From contig JAFRSH010000035.1 of the NCBI GenBank assembly GCA_017427685.1, forward strand, positions 1 through 61,314: 61,314 nucleotides of DNA, in the 5' to 3' direction. Made by a program: the position numbers and the translations under genes. Numbering within the stretch: the first letter of the stretch is position 1; each line of letters begins with the position of its first letter. The notes under the pieces are model-generated. The model searched no databases and was not told where the DNA came from. It worked only from the letters and a program-made list of their open reading frames with translations. Shown here piece after piece: positions 27,340 through 36,520 of the stretch. The DNA is from Lachnospiraceae bacterium (GTDB taxonomy: Bacteria > Bacillota > Clostridia > Lachnospirales > Lachnospiraceae).

Positions 27340-29394
27340 ATGGGTAAAACCGAAAAGCAAAAAAGAGTACGCAGGAAGCTTTCTATCAGGATCAGGATCC
27401 TGCTTTGTTTTATGATACCGGTTGCTCTGATCGTTGTTTTGGGCGTGACCAGCTATAACAAATCGGCGACCAATCTTACGGAAGCCTACGAGGTTTCCGC
27501 GGTTCAATCGATCTCTGCGGTAGGAGACTACCTCTCCTTTGGTATGGAGACCGTTTCGTCGACTGCATCCGAGTGTCTCACGTACAAGCAGATCCTCGAT
27601 TATGCCAAGAGGGTCAGCTACACCAAGGCCGATGGCGAGTACGGCAACGCACGTGCCGACATCAAGAAGTACCTCACCATGAAGCAGGCGGTCAACAAGT
27701 ATATTGGGAGCATTACGCTCATACCCACTGCCGGGTTCGACGTTATCTCGACAAACGCCATCCTCGAGACTGACGGTTTCTTTGCAGATCTTTCAAAAGA
27801 CGAGAGATTCAACTTCAAGAGCCTTGACGGTGCTTGGATAAGAGAGCACGCGGACATCGATGCCAAGCTTGGCAATGCGCAGGCTCCTTACCTCTGCTCG
27901 TTCTACCGGAAGTTCCCTTCAGCAAAGGCTGCACTGTTCGTTGACATAAACTATGATACTGTCTTTGAGACGATGAAGAGCCTTGATTACGGCGAGGGAA
28001 GCATCCTCGCACTCATCCTTCCCGACGGAAGCGAGGAGTATTACAGCGAGTCGGCACCTTCAGAGGCGGGCTTTATGACGGCGGCTTGTGAGCAGACGGG
28101 CGTCTTTGCATCGGAGGAAAAGGCCGGCTTTACCTACTACACGAAGGATGGAGAAAAACATCTTCTTACATACAGCAAGACCGATTCGGGTTACACGCTC
28201 TGCGCGCTTGTTCCCGAGAACAACATCATCGGCGAGGTCAACTCGCTCGGGATCTTCACCGTTATCCTCGTGGCTGTCGGCGCTGCGATCGCGGTTATAG
28301 CCGGGATCCTGCTCTCGTCCAATATCGGACGTAACATCAAAAAGCTCACGCGGAAGCTTGACCTCGTTGCGGAGGGAGATTTCACGGTTGAGTTCGGAGA
28401 GGGCAGCACGGATGAGTTTGGAAGGCTCACTCGTAATGTAGGCGGAACGGTCGGGAACATCAGGAAGCTGATCAACCATGTGGCAGAGGTTACACATCAG
28501 GTGGAAGCGTGCTCGGGCAACGTGGCAGAGAAGAGCACGAACCTCAAAGAGCTTGCTCATCAGGTGAACGAGTCTACCGCGCGCGTTTCGGAGACGGTTG
28601 AATCCGAGGCGATGAGCGCTCAGAAATGCGTTGAAGAGATGGATGTTCTTTCGCGTAAGATAGAACGCGCAGGCAAGAACATCATCGGAATCCGTGATTT
28701 CGCCGTTGAGACGAGCGAAGCGATCGCGCAGAACATCGTATCGATGAACGAGCTTGTCGAGAAGTCGGAGAACTCTTCTCAGATCATGGCCTCGCTTCTC
28801 AATGAGATCGAAAGCCTTGAGAAGCAGGCAGCCGCAGTAGGAGAGTTTATCGAGGTTATCGGCGGGATCGCGTCTCAGACGAATCTCCTTTCGCTTAATG
28901 CTTCCATCGAAGCTTCGAGAGCGGGAGAGTCCGGCAGAGGCTTCTCGGTTGTTGCGGAGGAGATCAGGAAGCTTGCCGATCAGACCAGTCAGGCTGCGAA
29001 CGAGATCAAGAAGTGTGCGGTCGGGATCAACGAACAGGCGGGCTCCACGGCAGGTAATATCCGCAAGGCGGATGAGATCGTCAGGTCGCAGAACGATATC
29101 TCTACAGGCCTGATCGAGAATCTCACGACCACAAAGAACGAGATCAACGATCTGATGAACAAGATCAACGACATAAATAACGACATGAAGGATATGTCCG
29201 CGACCAGGTCAGTCACCATAGATTCCATCAGCAATATCTCCGCAAGCACGGAGGAAGCATTCTCGCTGACATCTCTTGTTTCGCAGGTGATCGAGCGTCA
29301 TGACGAATCATCCTCACAGCTCGAGGAAGTCTCCCGTGAGCTGCAGGAGAAAGCAACCGCCCTTACGGAAGCGGTCGAGAAGTTCAAGATATAA
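27340..29394 (+). CDS. Methyl-accepting chemotaxis protein
   Basis: This 684-residue membrane chemoreceptor signals through CheW and CheA. Residues about 20-42 form TM1, residues 45-295 are an extracellular Cache-like sensor, and about 300-326 form TM2 ([20 protein letters not shown]). A HAMP domain follows, then a long coiled coil. Its hairpin tip carries the conserved segment [18 protein letters not shown] (about residues 520-537), which is nearly invariant in these receptors. The ligand cannot be predicted. It has its own leader and terminator and stands apart from other chemotaxis genes. Confidence 0.93.
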   Translation: MGKTEKQKRVRRKLSIRIRILLCFMIPVALIVVLGVTSYNKSATNLTEAYEVSAVQSISAVGDYLSFGMETVSSTASECLTYKQILDYAKRVSYTKADGEYGNARADIKKYLTMKQAVNKYIGSITLIPTAGFDVISTNAILETDGFFADLSKDERFNFKSLDGAWIREHADIDAKLGNAQAPYLCSFYRKFPSAKAALFVDINYDTVFETMKSLDYGEGSILALILPDGSEEYYSESAPSEAGFMTAACEQTGVFASEEKAGFTYYTKDGEKHLLTYSKTDSGYTLCALVPENNIIGEVNSLGIFTVILVAVGAAIAVIAGILLSSNIGRNIKKLTRKLDLVAEGDFTVEFGEGSTDEFGRLTRNVGGTVGNIRKLINHVAEVTHQVEACSGNVAEKSTNLKELAHQVNESTARVSETVESEAMSAQKCVEEMDVLSRKIERAGKNIIGIRDFAVETSEAIAQNIVSMNELVEKSENSSQIMASLLNEIESLEKQAAAVGEFIEVIGGIASQTNLLSLNASIEASRAGESGRGFSVVAEEIRKLADQTSQAANEIKKCAVGINEQAGSTAGNIRKADEIVRSQNDISTGLIENLTTTKNEINDLMNKINDINNDMKDMSATRSVTIDSISNISASTEEAFSLTSLVSQVIERHDESSSQLEEVSRELQEKATALTEAVEKFKI

Positions 29395-29433
29395 CCTGAA
29401 CATTCTCGGAACTCTTACCGCGGACCGCTTCCT

Positions 29434-29463
29434 CAGCCTCCGATTTTGATGTCGGAGGCTGTT
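29434..29463. terminator. Terminator between the chemoreceptor and RACo-like genes
   Basis: CAGCCTCCGA (29434-29443) pairs perfectly with TCGGAGGCTG (29452-29461). The following TTGTG is T-poor. The convergent gene ends at 29471, so it can serve both directions. Confidence 0.7.
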
Positions 29464-29470
29464 GTGATGA

Positions 29471-31018
29471 CTAGAGTATAAAGTTAAGCGAAGTCAGGAA
29501 TCTCTCCTGAAATCCTTCGTCAAGTGCAAGGTCGTAGACGGTGACACTACCTGCAATGTCTGAAAGGGCTTGGATGGCAGTGTTCCTCGTAACAGAATTG
29601 GAAGCCTCTTTGAGGAAACGCATGAGGCCGCAGAGGACACTGTTACCGACAGCATGTACTTCGGCTCCTTTGGGGATCAATCCTGTACGTCTGATCCTTT
29701 CGGGGCGAAGCCCCGTACCCATTCCGCCTGCGAGCTTTACGTGAAGCTTATCTGGCGGAACCTCACCCTTCTCGCAAAGCATTAAGGCAGCGGTACTGAC
29801 AGCACCCTTGGCAAGCTGGAGTTCCCGCACATCTGCCTGCGTGAGCGCAAGAACTCTTCCGCTTCGGTCTGTTCCGAAAGCGAATCCTTCGTCTGCATAA
29901 CTCTCGATAAATGATCCGTCGGGCTTTATGATCCCTGTCCGGAGGAGCTCGTCGACGAGTTCAAGAACTGCACTTCCGCAAGCACCGGCAAGCCCTTTAC
30001 TTACATGTGTTTTTGAACCGGCCACGTTCAGAACCGGTCTGAGATTTTCAAGTGTAATGCCTGTCACGGCGCCTTCAACGCAACCCGTTCCGCAGGAGAT
30101 GTGTGCGCCCTCAAGCGCAGGGCCTGCCGAAGCGGACGAGGCGATCATCCCTTTTTCGGTCATAAGCACCATCTCGCCGTTTGTACCAAGGTCCATCAGC
30201 ATATCGCCGACGCTTCCGTTTGTGAGATCAAGTCCATAGATTCCCGCTACGATATCGCCGCCGACGAAAGCACTTATCCCAGGGAATACAATGACGGGGA
30301 TCCCGAGCAATTCTGTCTGCGCTGCATCAAGGCTGTAAGGCTTGAAAGGGTATTTCCCAAGGCCGGACACATCCCAGCCCATGAAGATATGCGTCATGAC
30401 AGTATTTCCCGCAAGGGCGATGGTTGAAATCCGCAACGAGACGGAATCCCCTGTGAGTGATGAGGCAAGGGATTTTAGTTCTTTTTCTATAGTGTTCCTC
30501 AGGAGCACTTTCATCTCCGAAAGATGCCCTCCGGCAGCGGCCTCAAGCCGCGAAACAACATCCGCACCGTAAGCGGAGAGGGGATTAAGGAACGCACGTT
30601 TTTCAGCGGGGGTTCCGTCACTTCCGAGAGTTGTTAAAACAATAGTGGTTGTACCAAGATCGATTCCGACCCCGATCCCGGTAGCGGATTCGTCTGTCGT
30701 TGACGAAACAGAACCCGGTATTCGGGTGTTTTCATCCGAATACTCTGTGCAGATAACAGGTTTTTCCAGTTCGGGAACTTCAATGCATATATCACCCTTT
30801 GGGAATGCCCGGCAGGCCAGTCTGAATCCCTGCTCGAGCTCTTTTCCGGTGAACCGTTCGTTATCCGCTTCGGACGGAGGGCAATCTCCACTTTTGACGA
30901 TCACAACACATTGCCCGCAAGTCCCTCGACCTGCGCAGGGCGCATAAAGAGAAACTCCCTTCTCTTCCAGGAGCGTTTTGATACTCTTTTCGCCTGTACC
31001 TGTGATCCCGATCTGCAT
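29471..31018 (-). CDS. RACo-like ferredoxin/ASKHA-domain protein
   Basis: Family members such as RACo reactivate corrinoid proteins: they use ATP and an N-terminal 2Fe-2S cluster to re-reduce cobalt(II). The cluster ligands are in place: Cys28, Cys34 and Cys37 (APCAGRGTCGQC) and Cys69 (RLAC). After a linker, residues 116-515 form the ASKHA ATPase (GIDLGTTTIVLT, later MLMDLGTNGEMVL and LAGGMGTGLRPERI). The 515-residue length is a little under RACo. No corrinoid protein or methyltransferase gene is in the window, so its partner is encoded elsewhere. The gene diverges from the CdaR-type regulator. Confidence 0.85.
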   Translation of the reverse strand: MQIGITGTGEKSIKTLLEEKGVSLYAPCAGRGTCGQCVVIVKSGDCPPSEADNERFTGKELEQGFRLACRAFPKGDICIEVPELEKPVICTEYSDENTRIPGSVSSTTDESATGIGVGIDLGTTTIVLTTLGSDGTPAEKRAFLNPLSAYGADVVSRLEAAAGGHLSEMKVLLRNTIEKELKSLASSLTGDSVSLRISTIALAGNTVMTHIFMGWDVSGLGKYPFKPYSLDAAQTELLGIPVIVFPGISAFVGGDIVAGIYGLDLTNGSVGDMLMDLGTNGEMVLMTEKGMIASSASAGPALEGAHISCGTGCVEGAVTGITLENLRPVLNVAGSKTHVSKGLAGACGSAVLELVDELLRTGIIKPDGSFIESYADEGFAFGTDRSGRVLALTQADVRELQLAKGAVSTAALMLCEKGEVPPDKLHVKLAGGMGTGLRPERIRRTGLIPKGAEVHAVGNSVLCGLMRFLKEASNSVTRNTAIQALSDIAGSVTVYDLALDEGFQERFLTSLNFIL

Positions 31019-31100
31019 TTAACCGTCTGCCTTTCTTTTTATGGGTACATCTACAATATACTTTATTTGTCGGACTAAGAAAAGGGTAATCAAGGTTCAT

Positions 31101-31129
31101 TGCAGATTTTGATCATTTGCAATATAATG
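31101..31129 (+). promoter_or_regulatory. Promoter of the CdaR-type regulator
   Basis: TTGCAG (31101-31106), 17 nt, TATAAT (31124-31129). A partial symmetry (ttgcag...atttgcaa) spans the spacer and could be an autoregulatory site. Confidence 0.7.
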
Positions 31130-31160
31130 TCACTACAAATATTTCAAAAGGAGCCTCGCC

Positions 31161-32255
31161 ATGATCTCTAATCAGATTTTACAGAGCACCTTGAACGGTG
31201 TGAAGGATATCGCAGGTAACGAATTCTGTCTGTATGACGCCGACGGTCACAAGGTGGCCGGAACGTTTAAGCCTCAGAGCACTGACAAAAGTCTCAAAGA
31301 CGAGGTTCTTAAGTTTGTAGATGAGCCCGAAGACGACAAAGATATCGGAGATCACTCCCTTATAAAACTGTATGACGATCATCAGGTTGCTTACGTACTG
31401 ATCGTCTACGGAGAAGACCGCAAGAAGGTGGGTCATCTCTGTATTTTCCAGCTTGAGAATCTGATGTTTGCGCACCGTGAGAAGTATGACAAGGACAATT
31501 TCATCCGTTCGCTTCTCATGGACAACCTGTTGCTTGTCGACATTTACAGCAAGGCCAAAAAGCTTCGTATCGAAACCGAGTGCCGAAGAGTGGCTTTCGT
31601 AATTGAGACATCCATTGAGAAGGATGCGGCAGCGCTCGAAACAGTCAGATCCCTTTACGCAACTACACGTGGCAAAGATTTCATTACCGAGGTTGACGAG
31701 AAGAACATTATCCTGATCCGCGAGGTTCGCGCCTTTGAAGGATACGAAGATCTTGAAAAAGCAGGCAGAGTCATCCTTGACATGCTCAACACCGAAGCGA
31801 TGTCTAAGGTCCACGTAGCGTTCGGTACGATCGTCGAGGAACTCAAGGATATCTCCAGATCGTACAAGGAAGCTAAAATGGCGCTTGATATCGGCAAGAT
31901 CTTCTATAGTGAGCGCAATATAGTCGCATATAACAAGCTGGGCCTCGGTCGACTGATCTACCAGCTTCCCGTGCAGATGTGCAGGATGTTCATTCATGAG
32001 ATCTTCGGCAGTAAGACCCCTGATGATTTTGACGAGGAAACGATTCAGACCATAAACAAGTTCTTTGAAAACAGCCTGAATGTTTCAGAAACCTCCCGCC
32101 AGCTGTTCATCCACCGCAACACTCTTGTATACAGGCTTGATAAGATATTGAAACTCACCAATCTTGACCTGAGGGAGTTTGACGATGCGATCACATTCAA
32201 GATGGCGATGATGGTCGTCAAATACATGAAGTATATGGAAACTATGGATTACTGA
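31161..32255 (+). CDS. CdaR/PucR-family transcriptional regulator
   Basis: The 364-residue protein has a diacid-sensing N-terminus like CdaR (ILQSTLNGVKDIAGNEFCLYDADGHKVAGTF, residues 6-36), a central GGDEF-like region typical of the family, and a PucR-type C-terminal helix-turn-helix at about residues 305-350 (NVSETSRQLFIHRNTLVYRLDKI). Such regulators activate uptake or breakdown of organic acids such as glycerate or glucarate. No catabolic operon is adjacent. The only neighbours are the divergent RACo-like gene, with 142 bp between starts, and the convergent response regulator. Confidence 0.87.
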   Translation: MISNQILQSTLNGVKDIAGNEFCLYDADGHKVAGTFKPQSTDKSLKDEVLKFVDEPEDDKDIGDHSLIKLYDDHQVAYVLIVYGEDRKKVGHLCIFQLENLMFAHREKYDKDNFIRSLLMDNLLLVDIYSKAKKLRIETECRRVAFVIETSIEKDAAALETVRSLYATTRGKDFITEVDEKNIILIREVRAFEGYEDLEKAGRVILDMLNTEAMSKVHVAFGTIVEELKDISRSYKEAKMALDIGKIFYSERNIVAYNKLGLGRLIYQLPVQMCRMFIHEIFGSKTPDDFDEETIQTINKFFENSLNVSETSRQLFIHRNTLVYRLDKILKLTNLDLREFDDAITFKMAMMVVKYMKYMETMDY

Positions 32256-32272
32256 TATACAGAAAGAACCAC

Positions 32273-32305
32273 AACAGCCTCCGACACGTATCGGAGGCTG
32301 TTTGT
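32273..32305. terminator. Shared terminator between the CdaR-type gene and RR1
   Basis: AACAGCCTCCGA (32273-32284) pairs perfectly with TCGGAGGCTGTT (32291-32302), followed by TGTTA on the plus strand. The convergent RR1 gene ends 15 bp further on. Confidence 0.8.
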
Positions 32306-32319
32306 TACTATACATACGG

Positions 32320-33069
32320 TTATTTGTTGTTCTTCGACGTAATCAGCGTCTCATGTCTGTATTTTTCTCTTATCTTTTTTTGGTAGGGACGTGAAGAAAG
32401 CAATACCGTGCCGTCTTCAAGGATCACTTCGGTTTTATCGACCTTCTTTATTCGAGAGAGGTTTGCAAGGAAGCTCTTATGTATTCTGACGAAGTCCGTA
32501 TAATCGTTTTCAATCCGGTCGATCCTGTCAGATAGTGCGACCTCGTTCTTTTCCGGGTTTTCGCTTCCGCAAGTGACTACGGCTTTACAGCCGGTTCTGG
32601 TTGTTTCTATGAACAGTATATCTGAAACTTTGACTTTGCAAAGTGCGGTGCCCTGCTTTCCAAGAATATACTCCTTCTTGTTCCTTTGAATCATCTCATT
32701 CAGGATATCGTCCAGTTCACTGATCATTTCTTCGCCCGTAAATGATTTCAAGAGAAATCTGTACGGCTCCGACTTAAAGGAATTAACCGAAGGTCCGTTA
32801 CCCGCGGTGCAGAATGCCAGAAGAGAATCATATCCGGACTCCCTAAGTTTTATGCCTATCTCTTCGCCGCTCAAACCCGAAAGACTGATATCCAGTATGA
32901 TCAGATCATACGTTTTCCCTTGTCTGACGGCTTTCAGAAGATCCTCTCCTTTGGTAAATCTGTTGAACTTCAGGTCGAGGTCTTTCCCTATATGTGAAGC
33001 CTTTATCTTATTCTCTAACATGAGGATGTCTACTGGCATATCATCACAGATAGCCACATGAAAAAGCAT
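32320..33069 (-). CDS. LytTR-family response regulator (RR1)
   Basis: The 249-residue regulator has a receiver domain with the acidic pair Asp9-Asp10 and phospho-acceptor Asp60 (YDLIILD), and a C-terminal LytTR DNA-binding domain at about 140-240 (FVRIHKSFLANLSRIKKVD, then LLSSRPYQKKIREKY). LytTR regulators such as AgrA and ComE control peptide-sensing regulons. It has no adjacent kinase. It is a paralogue of RR2 at 37766: both share a FCT-G...ESFK-PYR-LLK-F block after the phosphorylation site. It diverges from cassette 1, so it may control it. Confidence 0.92.
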   Translation of the reverse strand: MLFHVAICDDMPVDILMLENKIKASHIGKDLDLKFNRFTKGEDLLKAVRQGKTYDLIILDISLSGLSGEEIGIKLRESGYDSLLAFCTAGNGPSVNSFKSEPYRFLLKSFTGEEMISELDDILNEMIQRNKKEYILGKQGTALCKVKVSDILFIETTRTGCKAVVTCGSENPEKNEVALSDRIDRIENDYTDFVRIHKSFLANLSRIKKVDKTEVILEDGTVLLSSRPYQKKIREKYRHETLITSKNNK

Positions 33070-33255
33070 TGATACTCACTCCCTTTCGTACCTTAATAGC
33101 AGAAATATGATCAGCACTCCGTTTAGCATAGTTTCTCATTTTGTGTCGATTATGTCAACAGCAAAATACTGTCCATGCATAGATTATTGATCATAATTCA
33201 TGAAAAATAGCCTTAAGAACTTTCCCGATATCTCCCGGGATCGCATCTTATTGTC

Positions 33256-33331
33256 TTGTCAAGATGTTATTTTTGACATGAAAATATCGAGTTTGCTAAT
33301 AGCGCTTGCTTTTTTGATGAATTTCTATAAT
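33256..33331 (+). promoter_or_regulatory. Type 1 repeat promoter upstream of cassette 1
   Basis: A 41-bp sequence (33256-33296) recurs almost unchanged at 35578-35618. It contains the inverted repeat TGTCAA-N10-TTGACA (33257-33278) and a second one, GACAT-GAAA-ATATC. It is followed 70 bp from its start by TATAAT (33326-33331) with a poor -35 region, as expected of an activator-dependent promoter. The other copy has the same spacing (72 bp). Confidence 0.65.
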
Positions 33332-33437
33332 CTTTAATTGAAGGAAAAGGGAGCGGGCTGATACGAAGATGTCTTATGTATTCGCGTGTTTCAGAAACAA
33401 CTCCCTTAGAAGTGATTTGATTTGTGAGGCAAATATT

Positions 33438-33800
33438 ATGAAAAGACGAAGCTTGAGAATTTTACTGGTAATAATCGGATTATTACTGGCAATTTGGGTG
33501 GTTTGGTTCCCGCTACAACGGTTTATGGCCATAAAAAAGTTTGAAGAATACGCAGCACAACAGGGCGCTGATACCAACCTGATTGTTGAAAAGTTTGTCG
33601 GATATGATATTAAAAGCGGAGGATATATCATTAGTGTCAAATACAGTGACGACAGTTTTATGACCTATAGATATCAATACAATTACTGGACTGACGATAG
33701 GGACGAAGGATTGATCCTTGATAGGATGACATTAAAGGTTTCGGGAGGCAATCCTTCGATATCGGATGAAGTATGTAAATATCCGGCGATAGATTATTGA
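33438..33800 (+). CDS. Small membrane-anchored protein, DUF3139-like (cassette 1)
   Basis: The 120-residue product has one N-terminal hydrophobic helix (residues 8-27) and a small extracytoplasmic domain with GGYIISVKYSDDSFMTYRYQYNYW. It is clearly related to the gene at 40618; shared features are KF-EY at the start of the domain, IEK or VEK, DIK-GG, VKYSDD, YW and C-terminal CK or CE-P-ID. The pattern resembles the DUF3139 family of Gram-positive bacteria, whose function is unknown. A start at 33369 has no ribosome binding site, so I chose 33438. It is first in a three-gene cassette. Confidence 0.72.
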   Translation: MKRRSLRILLVIIGLLLAIWVVWFPLQRFMAIKKFEEYAAQQGADTNLIVEKFVGYDIKSGGYIISVKYSDDSFMTYRYQYNYWTDDRDEGLILDRMTLKVSGGNPSISDEVCKYPAIDY

Positions 33801-33828
33801 TGCGAGAAAAGGACGGTTGGAGGCAGGT

Positions 33829-34233
33829 ATGAAAACGAATATTCTTAAACGCTTAGTTTGGACGATGTTGTTTTTGCTCCCTTTTTTGATAATGTGGATA
33901 GCAACGGTTCTTTTCTTCGATAATGAGTATTTACCTATGTGGCATATGCACCGCTACTACCTCTTCGTTTGGATTATTGTACCCGTGGCGATGTGTTTCA
34001 AAAAGAAGGCTCTTGCGGTGATAATATCACTTTCTTATACAGGATCTGTTCTGTTGGCATGGTTGATCGGTTCTATCGTCAACAATGTTACAACGCCTGA
34101 AAGCCTCATGGTAGGAAACAGCAGAAGGTTATTAATCTGGCTGATCACATTTTGCTCAGTGATTGTGTTTACTTGGCTCGTTAAAGTATTTTGGGCTTGT
34201 AGAGCAAAGAGAAGAGTCCATAAACAAGGATAA
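33829..34233 (+). CDS. Four-helix membrane protein (cassette 1)
   Basis: The 134-residue protein has four predicted transmembrane helices at about residues 10-31, 43-60, 66-88 and 104-122 and a basic C-terminus. It is a paralogue of the protein encoded at 41104: both have WHMHRYYLFVW or WLMHRAYMFLW in the second helix region and GSI/GRIVN in the third loop. Both follow a DUF3139-like gene. Small multi-helix proteins in such loci are often immunity proteins or transport helpers; that role is an inference. GGAGG precedes the ATG by 5 nt, and the gap to the previous gene is 28 bp. Confidence 0.7.
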   Translation: MKTNILKRLVWTMLFLLPFLIMWIATVLFFDNEYLPMWHMHRYYLFVWIIVPVAMCFKKKALAVIISLSYTGSVLLAWLIGSIVNNVTTPESLMVGNSRRLLIWLITFCSVIVFTWLVKVFWACRAKRRVHKQG

Positions 34234-34317
34234 GAACTCCACTATATTACTATCCCAAGAAATTGTGGCAATGATAGCCATACACTATCTTTGCCATATG
34301 ATAAAACGGAGATTACT

Positions 34318-35091
34318 ATGAAACGGAAAACGAAACTCACTATATATTTGATTGTTATTATAGCTACTGTTTTAGTTTCTGTAATAACTGTTGTACATTT
34401 ATACTCAAATAACTCAAAACACATCTATGAAGGTATGGTATTGGACTTGTCGGTCAGAGGTATCGATTGGTCCGAAAATGTATACTCTTTTATTCAGCAA
34501 AACTATAAATCTACCGGAAAGATACATGATATTACTGATTCTAAATACAGCTCGGCGATTTCACCGTATATAAGGACTTTTAAATCATGGAGTGAACTTG
34601 TTGATTTCCTCGGATTTGCTCCGTGGAACCCTTTCGAGGGAGAACCGTGGCTGGTAAACGACTACTACAATCGTGCCAACGGAATCGGAAGCACGAACCG
34701 AGATCATTGCTTTTTTGATTGCAGTGTCCCTGAGCCCGCAAAAATATCTCTTGCAACTGTAAAAACCGGCTATATATGCAATGATGTCGGTATCACAATA
34801 ACATCATACTTGGGAAATCCTCTTCACAGTTCTTACGAAATAGCCAACACCGTTAAAACAACAATTCAAGTTGCAACTATGGCTGATGAGGAAGATTCTA
34901 CCTACGATTGTGTTGTCACGCGACGGTTTACCACCTCAAATCAGTCTTTATCGATAAATATTGACAGAGATGGACGATGTTTGTGTTCCGTTGAATTAAA
35001 TACGCAATCAGGCGAAGAAACAATTCAAAAGGTTTTCAATAATGTTTGTGCAGCATTGGAAATAGACGTCGACATAGATGATTTTGATTAG
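34318..35091 (+). CDS. Membrane-anchored extracytoplasmic protein of unknown family
   Basis: The 257-residue protein starts with a basic stretch and one hydrophobic helix (residues about 8-27), and the rest is predicted outside the cell. Its domain contains four cysteines (HCFFDCS, ICNDVG, YDCVV) and is acidic at the end (DVDIDDFD). I do not recognise a family, and no counterpart follows the second cassette. A TTG start 27 bp upstream is open, but CGGAG near the ATG at 34318 supports this start. The gene is AT-rich, like the whole island. Confidence 0.62.
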   Translation: MKRKTKLTIYLIVIIATVLVSVITVVHLYSNNSKHIYEGMVLDLSVRGIDWSENVYSFIQQNYKSTGKIHDITDSKYSSAISPYIRTFKSWSELVDFLGFAPWNPFEGEPWLVNDYYNRANGIGSTNRDHCFFDCSVPEPAKISLATVKTGYICNDVGITITSYLGNPLHSSYEIANTVKTTIQVATMADEEDSTYDCVVTRRFTTSNQSLSINIDRDGRCLCSVELNTQSGEETIQKVFNNVCAALEIDVDIDDFD

Positions 35092-35438
35092 GATTTCTAT
35101 GCATAGACAACAACCGAGTAGGGGTATTTTGCTTTTTTCCCCCGCGTCGTAGTTATTTCTGCGTCTTATCTTAGATGACCCTTTTCATTCTGTTAAGATG
35201 CTATTTTTGAGTTTGTTTAGCCAAATTGAATTGTTTTTGCCGCTTTTGGCTGATTTAATTGTTTTGCGTTTCATCGGCAAATATCAATACCTGTATTATA
35301 TAGCCGCTCTATATCTATATAGCCACCCATACGTGCTTAAATCAGCCATAAACATCACAAAATTAGATGTATGGCTAAATAAATATTGTTCAGTTGTCAT
35401 AAAAATACATCTTATTTCAATACATAGATAATAACAGG

Positions 35439-35470
35439 AACAGTCCCCGGTACCAAATCCGGAGGCTGTT
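35439..35470 (+). terminator. Terminator-like hairpin in the island spacer
   Basis: AACAGTCCCCGG (35439-35450) pairs with CCGGAGGCTGTT (35459-35470) with one mismatch and one G-T pair. It is a diverged member of the aacagcctccga terminator family. Confidence 0.5.
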
Positions 35471-35577
35471 TCCAAGTACTGTATCAACTCTCGCACCCGA
35501 ACCAACAACCTCCAAATCTTGGAATCTGATGACTGCAATAATCTCCTGTAAAAGTCTTTAGATAACATCTTTTCATT

Positions 35578-35655
35578 TTGTCAAGATGTTGTTTTTGACA
35601 TGAAAATGTCGAGTTTGCGCAAAGCTCTTGTTTTTTTCGGGTGGATTAATATAAT
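35578..35655 (+). promoter_or_regulatory. Type 1 repeat promoter upstream of the protease gene
   Basis: This second intact copy of the 41-bp type 1 repeat (35578-35618) has TGTCAA-N10-TTGACA at 35579-35600 and a perfect GACAT-GAAA-ATGTC. TATAAT follows at 35650-35655 with a poor -35. A leader of about 170 nt precedes the protease gene. Confidence 0.65.
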
Positions 35656-35831
35656 CGTGACTCAAAGGACAGACGTTGCGCAACGTTAATAGGGAACAGT
35701 CCCTAATATCGTATGGATTATTTCTCAAAAACGTACTTATAGGGTGAAGAAAAAAAGAGGACCTACTCCTTAGTAAAAATGTAGGCCAGAATACTTCAAG
35801 TAACTAGAAATGTTTTGCAAGGAGGAAAAGA

Positions 35832-36518
35832 ATGGGAAAGCAAAAAAACGGACTTCTGTTCAAAAAGCATTGGAAAATAGTTGCAATGATGGTGATAATA
35901 CTCACTTTACTTGTAGGAACACAGATACCTGCCGGAAAAATCTCGGCACATAACAGAGATTTATTAGATGGTAGATATACTAGTCCCTATACTCAGAGCA
36001 ACTTAACGTTCAGAATTGAACCGTCTGCAATCACTTCGTTATTGACGTCGGATGTCTATTATTCTGCATTTGCATGGGGTGGAATTAGTGGCAATGTTGG
36101 AAATGTCGGCATAGCTATGTACGCACCAGGGTTGCCAAGCACGGGATTCTTCTCGGTTATTGGTGAAATCTTTGGAGACGACAATATAAAAGGGAGGACA
36201 GTTGGCTACGATTCATATGGTTATTCGTGTCCTCCGGATATGAATTGGACGTACGCAAAGATTATAATGAATAACAAAACTACTATTTATTCGGACTCTA
36301 CCAACCCAATAAATGCTGCGAAAAAAACCTTCGTGCATGAAGTTGGACATGTATATAAATTGGCGCATCCAGAGCAAAACTCTTCGTTAAACTATCATGT
36401 GTACAACGGGAGACCTTATGCGGTTATGAACCAAGGCTATCCGGAAGACTATATATATATTGCTGGTTCGGTTGCATATCACGATGAGACAAATCTAATA
36501 GCAAAATGGGGGGCATGA
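35832..36518 (+). CDS. Secreted zinc metalloprotease, metzincin-like
   Basis: The 228-residue protein has an N-terminal export segment (residues about 14-30). Its zinc site is FVHEVGHVYKLAHP: His169, Glu170, His173 and His179, spaced as HExxHxxxxxH. The following YAVMNQGYP resembles the Met-turn of metzincins. The substrate is unknown; in this setting it could process a peptide or attack neighbouring cells. The ribosome binding site is AAGGAGG. Its stop overlaps the start region of the next lipoprotein gene, so the two are translationally coupled. It is controlled by a type 1 repeat promoter. Confidence 0.78.
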   Translation: MGKQKNGLLFKKHWKIVAMMVIILTLLVGTQIPAGKISAHNRDLLDGRYTSPYTQSNLTFRIEPSAITSLLTSDVYYSAFAWGGISGNVGNVGIAMYAPGLPSTGFFSVIGEIFGDDNIKGRTVGYDSYGYSCPPDMNWTYAKIIMNNKTTIYSDSTNPINAAKKTFVHEVGHVYKLAHPEQNSSLNYHVYNGRPYAVMNQGYPEDYIYIAGSVAYHDETNLIAKWGA

Positions 36519-36520
36519 TG

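Larger units (their letters stand above)
35092..35831. other. 740-bp spacer with degenerate and intact type 1 repeats
   Basis: This stretch contains a shortened, diverged copy of the type 1 repeat (about 35167-35215); a terminator-like hairpin at 35439-35470; the intact type 1 repeat and promoter at 35578-35655; a perfect 14-bp palindrome at 35673-35686; and a hairpin TAGGGA-ACAG-TCCCTA at 35690-35705. An open frame at 35198-35431 (77 hydrophobic codons) lacks a ribosome binding site and ends 7 bp before the hairpin. It may be a decayed gene rather than an active one. Confidence 0.5.

Noticed and set aside
35198..35431. Hydrophobic 77-codon open frame
   Set aside because: No ribosome binding site, and it begins within a decayed promoter repeat. 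It is kept only as a possible relic.
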